Positions 1 to 6,764 of a DNA stretch of 43,316 nucleotides are shown one piece after another. The stretch is taken from contig JAKPGY010000057.1 in NCBI GenBank assembly GCA_029550685.1, forward strand, positions 1 through 43,316, in the 5' to 3' direction. Position numbers and translations under genes: made by a program. The first letter of the stretch is position 1. Each line of letters starts with the position of its first letter. Source of the stretch: Bacillota bacterium. Lineage in GTDB: Bacteria; Bacillota; Syntrophomonadia; Syntrophomonadales; Syntrophomonadaceae. The notes beneath the pieces are model-generated. The model was given only the letters and a program-made list of their open reading frames with translations, made no database searches and had not been told where the DNA came from.

Positions 1-8
1 TCTGCTGT

Positions 9-84
9 GGGGGCGTGGCTCAGCTGGGAGAGCACCTCGTTCGCAACGAGGGGGTCGTGGGTTCGAATCCCATCGTCTCCACCA
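9..84 (+). tRNA. tRNA-Ala (anticodon CGC)
   Basis: A complete 76-nt cloverleaf including an encoded CCA end. The acceptor arm GGGGGCG pairs with CGTCTCC, with two G-T wobbles. The anticodon stem CCTCG/CGAGG encloses the loop TTCGCAA, giving anticodon CGC, which reads the alanine codon GCG. The T arm contains GGGTTCGAATCCC. A strong terminator follows 13 nt downstream. The tail of this tRNA is repeated twice further on (near 263-283 and 682-704). Confidence 0.95.
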
Positions 85-97
85 AATAAAAAATAAG

Positions 98-123
98 GTC
101 AGTCGTGAGACTGACTTTTTTTT
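98..123 (+). terminator. Rho-independent terminator of tRNA-Ala
   Basis: Perfect 7-bp stem GTCAGTC / GACTGAC with loop GTGA, followed by eight T. It is repeated at 518-542 with a T-run, and at 297-315 without one, where a mobile repeat interrupts it. Confidence 0.9.
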
Positions 124-319
124 GTTTATAAAGAGGGATTCGAACCCGCGAGGGCGCGAACGTTAAGCAAAATGACCTGGCAGGTCATTTTGTAGTGAGC
201 GTAGGAGCCCGGTACCGGAGCGAAGCGAGGGTGGGCGACGTGTTACGGATGCGAAGCAGACGTGAATCCCATCGTCTCCACCATATAAAAAATAAGGTCA
301 GTCGTGAGACTGACTCAGC

Positions 320-512
320 GTGTCAATAAAGCTATCCGAAGTTGGATATTTGAGATTGCCACGCCCCTTTCAGGGGCTCGCAATGACACATAAGATGGCC
401 TTCTGGTATGTCATCGGCCGTTCCGGCACTACCGATGTTCACTATCGTTCACGGCTAATGTTGCGAGGAGCATAGCGACGTGGCGATCTCTTTTTAACAA
501 CTTTTTTGACAC
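320..512. mobile_element. MITE-like element, full-length copy 1
   Basis: About 193 bp with nested inverted termini: outer GTGTCAATAAAG (320-331) against CTTTTTTGACAC (501-512), and inner GAGATTGCCACG (352) against CGTGGCGATCTC (ending 490). It has no coding capacity. It sits in the tRNA-tail repeat and is flanked by a 21-bp direct repeat (295-315 and 516-536). A second full copy lies at 32978-33161. Confidence 0.7.
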
Positions 513-790
513 TCTAGGTCAGTCGTGAGACTGACTTTTTTTGTTTATAAAGAGGGATTCGAACCCGCGAGGGCGCGAACGTTAAGCAAAATGACCTGGC
601 AGGTCATTTTGTAGTGAGCGTAGGAGCCCGGTACCGTAGCGAAACGAGGGTGGGCGACGTGTTACGGATGCGAAGCAGACGTGAATCCCATCGTCTCTCT
701 ACCATTCTCTCAGTACCACCAACATAATCATTACCCTCGACATAAAAACCCTCCAAACGCAGAAGTGTACGGGGGTTGTCCGTCTTTTTA

Positions 791-840
791 GAATGTTATA
801 GAATGTTATAGAATATTGTAAAATGTTTCTGAATGCTATG
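791..840. repeat. Five imperfect 10-bp tandem repeats
   Basis: Five consecutive decamers in exact register: GAATGTTATA, GAATGTTATA, GAATATTGTA, AAATGTTTCT, GAATGCTATG. The period equals about one DNA helical turn. They lie about 200 bp upstream of the methyltransferase. Function unknown. Confidence 0.7.
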
Positions 841-1034
841 GTTGCAGTTTCGTTACTGGAAATCCGGCAGCAGCCTTCTTCAATAAAAAGGCCGGGTTAT
901 ACCCAGTAATCCACTGTAATTTTTTTGTACTATATTTAGCTACCTCTCAAGGAACCCTTGATATCAAAAATATACCGCTCTGCTGCTGGCGCTGTTGCTA
1001 ATGATAATTCCCACAGAGAGAAAGGATCGTAAGT

Positions 1035-2273
1035 ATGTTTGACCATAATAATGATTTTACCAATGGGGAAAAATGTGCCAATGTATATCTAGGTTCAGGA
1101 AATCCTACCATACCAAGTTTGGTAACTCCTGAAACCAGTTTAGAAGACTTAAATCTGAATTGGACTGAAAAGGATTTACCTGAAAAAGTCAGAACCAAAC
1201 ATGTTCATCGTTTACATCCTTATCTGGGCAAGTTTATCCCGCAATTGGTAGAAATCTTTTTAAGAAAATATTTCAAACCTGGTATGACTGTATTAGACCC
1301 TTTTGCAGGTTCTGGAACTACTTTAGTTCAGGCAAATGAGCTTGGTATTAATTCGATTGGTTATGACATTTCTGCTTTCAATGTTTTATTGATGAGAGCG
1401 AAAACTCAAAAGTATGATATAGATTTGGTGGAAAGAGAGATATTAGATATTCTTAACAAGGTTGATAGTATAGCTAACAAAAACCAATCTGTCATGGCAA
1501 ATCTTTTTCCTGACACAGCCAATGATGTAATTATTACTGATGATAATGAGTACCTTAAGCTGTGGTTTGCACCGCAAGCAAGGAAAGAATTACTGATATA
1601 CCGGGAGTTAATTAAAAACTATCAAAATCAAGACATCTTAAAGGTTATACTATCAAGATCAGCTCGATCAGCCCGGCTGACAACTCACTATGACCTGGAC
1701 TTTCCCAAGGAGCCTCAGATAGGACCCTATTGGTGCCATAAACACCGGCGTACTTGTACTCCTACTACTACCGCCTATCAATTTCTGAGGCAATACAGCC
1801 TGGACACAATTAAAAGACTTAAGGAATTTGCTTTATGCAGAACCGATGCTACGGTTGAGATTATCCATGGTGATAGCCAGGTCGCAGATATTCCTGTAGT
1901 TGATGGGCTTATAACCAGTCCTCCCTATGTAGGCCTTATAGACTATCATGACCAGCATCGCTACGCCTATGAATTGCTAGGACTTGAAGACAATAGTTCA
2001 TTCGAAATCGGTGCAGCTAAAGAGGGCACAAGTCAACAGGCAAAAATAAAATACCAGCAAGCAATAGCCAATGTATTCAAACGCTGTTGTGAATCAATCC
2101 GTCCTGGTGGTTACTTGATTGTGATTGCCTGTGACAAGCATAATCTTTATGGGAAAATTGCAGAGCTTTGCGGGGTAAAAGAGGAGGCAATCCTGCAACG
2201 CCAAGTAAATAGGCGGACCGGTCGTAGATCAACTGATTTTTATGAGTCTGTGTTCATTTGGCAACGGTTATAG
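1035..2273 (+). CDS. DNA methyltransferase of a type II restriction-modification system
   Basis: A 412-residue S-adenosylmethionine-dependent DNA methyltransferase, predicted to protect the host sites cut by the neighbouring endonuclease. The SAM-binding motif I LDPFAGSGTT is at about residues 87-96. The catalytic motif TSPPY at 294-298 is typical of N4-cytosine or N6-adenine amino methylases. About 190 residues separate the two and include a Cys/His-rich segment (C234, H235, H237, C241), so the target-recognition region probably lies between motifs I and IV. Start ATG follows AAAGGA with 8-nt spacing. The endonuclease starts 16 nt downstream. The gene is visibly AT-richer than most of the window, suggesting acquisition. 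Which base is methylated cannot be told from sequence. Confidence 0.85.
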   Translation: MFDHNNDFTNGEKCANVYLGSGNPTIPSLVTPETSLEDLNLNWTEKDLPEKVRTKHVHRLHPYLGKFIPQLVEIFLRKYFKPGMTVLDPFAGSGTTLVQANELGINSIGYDISAFNVLLMRAKTQKYDIDLVEREILDILNKVDSIANKNQSVMANLFPDTANDVIITDDNEYLKLWFAPQARKELLIYRELIKNYQNQDILKVILSRSARSARLTTHYDLDFPKEPQIGPYWCHKHRRTCTPTTTAYQFLRQYSLDTIKRLKEFALCRTDATVEIIHGDSQVADIPVVDGLITSPPYVGLIDYHDQHRYAYELLGLEDNSSFEIGAAKEGTSQQAKIKYQQAIANVFKRCCESIRPGGYLIVIACDKHNLYGKIAELCGVKEEAILQRQVNRRTGRRSTDFYESVFIWQRL

Positions 2274-2289
2274 TCTGGGGGGGGTATAG

Positions 2290-3129
2290 TTGGCACGATC
2301 CAATAACCAGGACATGAAGGATGCGATTCAGTCCGTAATCAGCAATCTAATGGAAAAAGTAATGAAAAGGGTAATGGTTGAAGACCCTTTTATTAGTGAA
2401 AAATTTATAGCTGAGAAGCCTCTGTATGCAGCTCTGGTGCCGGAAGAAATATTTAAAGGCTCCCACTTTGAGAGAAGATTTGTAACTCCATTTGGGTCGG
2501 CATGGGAGGATCTGGCTGTTGCTGCTGCAAAGCATGGTTTAGGTTATGGGGAGAAAGGACATACGATACGTGGAAATGTAAAAGCTGAAAGACTGCGGAG
2601 AATTACAGAGGTATTAAATAAATTGGAACACCCTGAAAAAGGGGAAAAAAGAATTAAACCAAACTGGAAAACCGAGCTGGAATATATTCTTAAAGGCGGC
2701 GGTGAAGATATACCTGTTCAGGTAGTATGCGATGTATTCGCTAGAGATACAAAGAACAACAAATCATATACCTTCGAATTGAAGGCTCCACTGCCCAACA
2801 GCGATCAAACAAAAGTCAGCAAAGAAAAGATATTGAAACTTTACTGCATGGAGCCAAGACAGGTCGATCATGCATATTTTGCCTTACCATATAATCCATA
2901 TGGCAAAAAGGAAGACTATGCTTGGAGTTTTCCCAAACGCTGGTTTGATATGAATGCAGATGAAGTAGTTCTCATAGGTGATGAGTTTTGGGAAAAAATC
3001 GGCGGCCCTGGAACATATCAAACCTTCATTGCAGCGATAAACGAGATAGGATCTGTATACAAGGAGAGAATATATCGTGAGTTTCTTGGCCTAACACCAC
3101 CTGAAAGAACGGGTCAAGCCGGATTATAA
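2290..3129 (+). CDS. TdeIII-like type II restriction endonuclease
   Basis: A 279-residue protein that I recognise as resembling the TdeIII restriction endonuclease family, mainly from the C-terminal stretch around GDEFWEKIGGPGTY. A PD-(D/E)xK-type nuclease core is plausible: D148 in VCDVF, followed by E163 and K165 in FELKAP. Family members cut short palindromes; TdeIII itself is recalled to read GGNCC, but the specificity here is not proven. The start is TTG after a run of G (SD-like GGGGGG), 16 nt after the methyltransferase stop, so the two are co-transcribed. Residue and family assignments rest on pattern recognition only. Confidence 0.75.
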   Translation: MARSNNQDMKDAIQSVISNLMEKVMKRVMVEDPFISEKFIAEKPLYAALVPEEIFKGSHFERRFVTPFGSAWEDLAVAAAKHGLGYGEKGHTIRGNVKAERLRRITEVLNKLEHPEKGEKRIKPNWKTELEYILKGGGEDIPVQVVCDVFARDTKNNKSYTFELKAPLPNSDQTKVSKEKILKLYCMEPRQVDHAYFALPYNPYGKKEDYAWSFPKRWFDMNADEVVLIGDEFWEKIGGPGTYQTFIAAINEIGSVYKERIYREFLGLTPPERTGQAGL

Positions 3130-3150
3130 TTGAGATATTAAAGGTGAACC

Positions 3151-3187
3151 AAACCCACCCGCTCGGGTGGGTTTGCTTGATTTTTAC
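3151..3187 (+). terminator. Terminator after the restriction-modification operon
   Basis: Perfect 11-bp stem AAACCCACCCG (3151-3161) / CGGGTGGGTTT (3164-3174) with a very short CT loop, followed by GCTTGATTTTT. Confidence 0.75.
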
Positions 3188-3318
3188 ATCCCGGTGGCAC
3201 TAAACAAAATGGCACCGGGTTTTGGACCTATAACTGGTACCCTCTCAATTGGAGGAGTAGCTTTAGAGATAGCTGCCTTAGTGTATCATATATATGAAAA
3301 GGAGGTAGGCTGCACTAA

Positions 3319-4176
3319 ATGAAGTCTGTAAAAACTGATTACCACATTCATCCTGACTATTCTATCGACGCTTCGGCAGTGACCATAGAAGAATACTGCA
3401 ATCAGGCCTTGGAATCAGGGTTTACCGACATTTGCTTTACTACCCATGTGGAACTGGATCCCGTCCGCCGGGAAAAAGACAATTATGTTATGGTGGGCGG
3501 CAAACGGGTATCGGTCTTTGACCCAGCCTGGCTGGACAGTTATTTTGATGAGATCCACCGGGTGCAAGAGGTATTTAAAGGTTCTTCTCTTCAAATAAAG
3601 GCCGGAGTTGAAATAGGCTACTGCCCCGGTTCGGAGAAAGATATAGAAAAGATAGTAAACAATTACCCCTTCGATTTTGTATTAGGAGCCATCCATTGCC
3701 TGGACCATATTGCCATTTCGTCTATGAAGGAAAGTCCACAGTATTTCCGGCCCCGAACATTAGCTCAGGTACGCCGGGATTACTTTACCACTTTGCAGGA
3801 GCTGGTGGCCACCGGACTTTTTGACTGCCTGGCTCATGTAGATCTTTATGTGCGCTATGGCAGCAGGTATTTTGGCCCAGAGATAAATCACCTTCATATA
3901 GGGATAATTGAACCAATATTTAAAGAAATGGCCCAAAAGGGCATGGGACTGGAGATCAATACTTCCAGCCGCCGCCGGGGGCTGGAAGAATTCCACCCCT
4001 CCAAGGAAATAGTAGCCCTGGCAGCAGAATCAGGCATCACCATATATACAGTGGGCTCCGATGCCCATAAACTGGAAGAGCTGGGTGAATACTTAGACGA
4101 AGCCCTAGATTTGCTACAGGAATTCCACTTGACCAATCATGTTTTTACCCAAAGGAAGGCCGTTCCATGCAACTGA
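3319..4176 (+). CDS. PHP-domain phosphatase, histidinol-phosphatase (HisJ/HisK) type
   Basis: A 285-residue PHP-superfamily metal-dependent phosphoesterase. The opening motif DYHIHPDYS provides metal-binding His9 and His11. Later motifs TTHVE, GAIHCLDH, AHVDLY and the closing VGSDAHK complete the trinuclear metal site. Length and layout fit the PHP histidinol-phosphatases that remove phosphate in histidine synthesis, but no other his gene is present, so a different phosphate monoester is possible. AAAGGAGG lies about 12 nt before the ATG, slightly far. The gene stands alone between the restriction operon and the CRISPR array. Confidence 0.75.
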   Translation: MKSVKTDYHIHPDYSIDASAVTIEEYCNQALESGFTDICFTTHVELDPVRREKDNYVMVGGKRVSVFDPAWLDSYFDEIHRVQEVFKGSSLQIKAGVEIGYCPGSEKDIEKIVNNYPFDFVLGAIHCLDHIAISSMKESPQYFRPRTLAQVRRDYFTTLQELVATGLFDCLAHVDLYVRYGSRYFGPEINHLHIGIIEPIFKEMAQKGMGLEINTSSRRRGLEEFHPSKEIVALAAESGITIYTVGSDAHKLEELGEYLDEALDLLQEFHLTNHVFTQRKAVPCN

Positions 4177-4323
4177 TTAAAGACTTTCATATCTTGCTAA
4201 CACTTGAAAACCAGTGCTGTTTTTACTCTGCTTGAGCTTTGCCCGGAAAATCAATAAAGCGGCCTATTTTATCTCCAGTATCTGGCTTAATTTGGGGGTA
4301 GTATTAACATCCACACACCTGTA

Positions 4324-5418
4324 GTTGTAGCTCCCTGATGGTTCAAGGTATGGTATTGTGAGAATGAGAATGCCGTCCTCTCCTGTCTGGTTGTAGCTCC
4401 CTGATGGTTCAAGGTATGGTATTGTCCATTTGACAATTGTTTGATGATCAGTTACGTTGTAGCTCCCTGATGGTTCAAGGTATGGTATTGTCAATGCTTT
4501 TGAGATGTGGTCGGAAATCAAGTTGTAGCTCCCTGATGGTTCAAGGTATGGTATTGTTCATTGCCCCATAGGTACTGTTCAAAACAAGTTGTAGCTCCCT
4601 GATGGTTCAAGGTATGGTATTGTGTACAAGAACCTTGGGGACGGCGATCTCCCCAGTTGTAGCTCCCTGATGGTTCAAGGTATGGTATTGTCCACGTCCT
4701 TCGCCATTGTCTACCAAGTACGTTGTAGCTCCCTGATGGTTCAAGGTATGGTATTGTTTGCCAACAGAAAAGGAGAAAGAGGGATTTTGTTGTAGCTCCC
4801 TGATGGTTCAAGGTATGGTATTGTTCGGACGGCAAACGGCCTTTGCAAGTGTACGTTGTAGCTCCCTGATGGTTCAAGGTATGGTATTGTTTGCCGAAAA
4901 CGATCCCGACGCTTGGGCTGGTTGTAGCTCCCTGATGGTTCAAGGTATGGTATTGTTTTTTTCCGCTTATAGATGTATCATATTATGTTGTAGCTCCCTG
5001 ATGGTTCAAGGTATGGTATTGTAGCATTTCGCCCTCACGCAAGATGTAAACGGTTGTAGCTCCCTGATGGTTCAAGGTATGGTATTGTAGAATAAAGAAG
5101 CGGTCTCTGCGTATGTAAGTTGTAGCTCCCTGATGGTTCAAGGTATGGTATTGTTACAAACAATAAGTTAACAGCACCTATGTCGTTGTAGCTCCCTGAT
5201 GGTTCAAGGTATGGTATTGTCCTATAGTGTGGGGCCTTGGCATGGATGAGTTGTAGCTCCCTGATGGTTCAAGGTATGGTATTGTCAGTTATTAAACCAA
5301 AAGGGTGTTAGTATCGTTGTAGCTCCCTGATGGTTCAAGGTATGGTATTGTAGAAAAGCAATACTGTATCGCAGCGAATCGGGTTGTAGCTCCCTGATGG
5401 TTCAAGGTATGGTATTGT
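4324..5418 (+). CRISPR. Type II-C CRISPR array: 17 repeats, 16 spacers
   Basis: Seventeen apparently identical 36-bp repeats start at 4324, 4390, 4456, 4522, 4588, 4656, 4722, 4789, 4855, 4921, 4987, 5053, 5119, 5185, 5250, 5316 and 5383. Spacers are mostly 30 bp (range 29-32). The repeat begins GTTGTAGCTCCC and ends GGTATGGTATTGT, resembling type II-C repeats of Neisseria and Geobacillus in both ends and polarity. The crRNA strand is therefore the plus strand, convergent with the cas genes. The 3' end carries TGGTATTGT, an extended -10-like motif, so each repeat may be a promoter. The anti-repeat of the tracrRNA at 10058-10093 matches this repeat over all 36 positions with a 2-nt mismatch. 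No degenerate terminal repeat is seen. Apparent reading frames inside the array are artefacts of the repeats. Confidence 0.98.
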
Positions 5419-5424
5419 ATCTCT

Positions 5425-5467
5425 AAAGCGAAGTCCCGATATTCCTAGAATATCGGGACTTCGCTTT
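5425..5467. other. Long perfect palindrome between array and cas2
   Basis: Arms of 19 bp (5425-5443 and 5449-5467, starting AAAGCGAAGTCCCGATATT) around a 5-nt loop, beginning 6 nt after the last repeat. Neither strand has a T-run directly after the stem, so it is not a standard intrinsic terminator. It may still stop convergent transcription from array and cas operon, or mark the array end. Confidence 0.8.
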
Positions 5468-5518
5468 CCAAAAAAGAGGTTTTTCATGGCAGCCATTTTC
5501 CGTTTATCCTTTGTTTTT

Positions 5519-5842
5519 TTAAAAAATCGTTAGTTGCTGCATGACAACTGGTTTCTCTTCTTCCACTAATTTCCCGGTTAGTACATACATAGACTGGTAT
5601 TGTCTTTCAGTAATAACCAATACTCGAATTGAACCGTTATCAGGAACAACACTCTTTAATCTCTTTATATGTTTGTCGATAGCATCATACCCGTTACAAA
5701 CCCGAGCGTATACTGAAAACTGGACCATGTAATAGCCATCTTGTATAAGGAATTTTCTAAAATCTGCTGCTATTTTTCGTTGTGTCTTTGTAGTAACTGG
5801 CAGATCAAAGAATACAATAATACGCATAAACCTGTTACTCAT
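5519..5842 (-). CDS. cas2: CRISPR-associated endonuclease Cas2
   Basis: About 107 residues. Cas2 forms the adaptation complex with Cas1 that inserts new spacers into the array. The N-terminal strand reads MRIIVFFDLP with the conserved Asp (D13), followed by a ferredoxin-like fold sequence. I choose the start at MSNRF because the overlap ATGAGTAA joins the cas1 stop to this start (8-nt overlap, translational coupling). An alternative start five residues later would give MRIIVFF. The upstream open frame in cas1 has no ribosome site. It is the last gene of the cas9-cas1-cas2 operon. Confidence 0.93.
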   Translation of the reverse strand: MSNRFMRIIVFFDLPVTTKTQRKIAADFRKFLIQDGYYMVQFSVYARVCNGYDAIDKHIKRLKSVVPDNGSIRVLVITERQYQSMYVLTGKLVEEEKPVVMQQLTIF

Positions 5843-6764
5843 ATGTATGAAGTTTGAGGGAATTAAGCTTAGGTAAAAGAAGCTCACCCTCATTTTTTTG
5901 ATATATCGATGACAAACTTTTTACCAGACGTTCTATTGAATAGACTACACTATGATTTTCATTTCCTGACTGTAGTTCATAATTTAAAAGTCCAAATAAA
6001 TTACGCTTGTGCAGAGGCATCAGCTTATCACCGTGCACATTAACATAAGTATATAAGTCTACCAATGGACGAAATGGTTCTAGTAAATCATCAGCAAGAT
6101 TGAAACGATTTGTTTCATTATGATGAAATAAGCCTAGGCTTGGTTCAAAACCATAAACCACTAAGGTACGTGCGATAGCACCTCTAATAATTGAATACCC
6201 ATAGTTCAACGCTGAGTTAATAATGTCAATGTCTTTGCTAGTGCTCTGGTTGCGTCGCCGAAACTTGTTTCCGAACAGCAACCTAAAGTATTTAAGTGCT
6301 GCCTGAGACTCTATATGGGTACTATCTCCAGATTGGACCTTGTTAGCCAACGCCTGCAGTTCCTTATATCCATGCTGGTTGTTAGATATACGCAAACATT
6401 CAGCTTGATTGGTAATTTTCCGCTGTATTATTTTCTGCCATAAGCGTTTCTTAAGAGGTTTCTTTAGCGATAATTGGCTCTGTAATATCTTTAATTGTCT
6501 TGAATGTGTGCTCAATGGCAAAAGTACTCCGCAGGGCAAATGGGTAGCATCACAAAAGAATACTGTGGTGCCATTTGCAGCTAATTCCCGTAATGCATGG
6601 CTACTTATCTGTACACCATCGCTTTCAACCATAATGTTGCTAATATCTTCGATCGGAACTGAGTGGAAACCTTCAATATCCATATCAAGCTGAAGTTGCT
6701 TGTTTTTACATTTAACCACTGCAGGCCGGGTTAAGACTAGGTTACGGTAAGCAATAATTATCAC
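5835..6764 (-). CDS. cas1: CRISPR-associated endonuclease Cas1 (type II)
   Basis: A 309-residue integrase of spacer acquisition. Conserved metal-binding positions are visible: E152 in IESQAA, His214/215 in GLFHHNETNR and Asp226 in NLADDLLEPFRP. Length is normal for type II Cas1. The start is GTG directly after the cas9 stop (TAG then GTG), so translation is coupled. No csn2 or cas4 follows, which places the locus in subtype II-C. Confidence 0.95.
   Translation of the reverse strand: MIIIAYRNLVLTRPAVVKCKNKQLQLDMDIEGFHSVPIEDISNIMVESDGVQISSHALRELAANGTTVFFCDATHLPCGVLLPLSTHSRQLKILQSQLSLKKPLKKRLWQKIIQRKITNQAECLRISNNQHGYKELQALANKVQSGDSTHIESQAALKYFRLLFGNKFRRRNQSTSKDIDIINSALNYGYSIIRGAIARTLVVYGFEPSLGLFHHNETNRFNLADDLLEPFRPLVDLYTYVNVHGDKLMPLHKRNLFGLLNYELQSGNENHSVVYSIERLVKSLSSIYQKNEGELLLPKLNSLKLHTYE

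Larger units (their letters stand above)
66..704. repeat. Tandem ~200-bp units carrying the tRNA-Ala 3' tail
   Basis: The stretch from the tRNA T arm through its terminator to the next copy of the tRNA tail is about 199 bp (66 to about 265). It is repeated from about 265 to 684, with the second unit enlarged by about 220 bp through an inserted element. Each unit holds a reverse-complement T-arm motif (GGGATTCGAACCCGCG, about 134-149 and 555-570) and a short palindrome (AAAATGACCTGGCAGGTCATTTT). No CDS is visible here. Together with the following repeats this accounts for the gene-free stretch 85-1034. Confidence 0.85.

Noticed and set aside
4264-5024. Open reading frames of 85-141 codons inside the CRISPR array on both strands
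   Set aside because: They are translations of the 36-bp repeat plus spacers; every unit repeats the same peptide.
4360-5382. Spacers targeting this window
   Set aside because: By eye none of the 16 spacers matches sequence outside the array in the window. A full search is needed for the rest of the genome.
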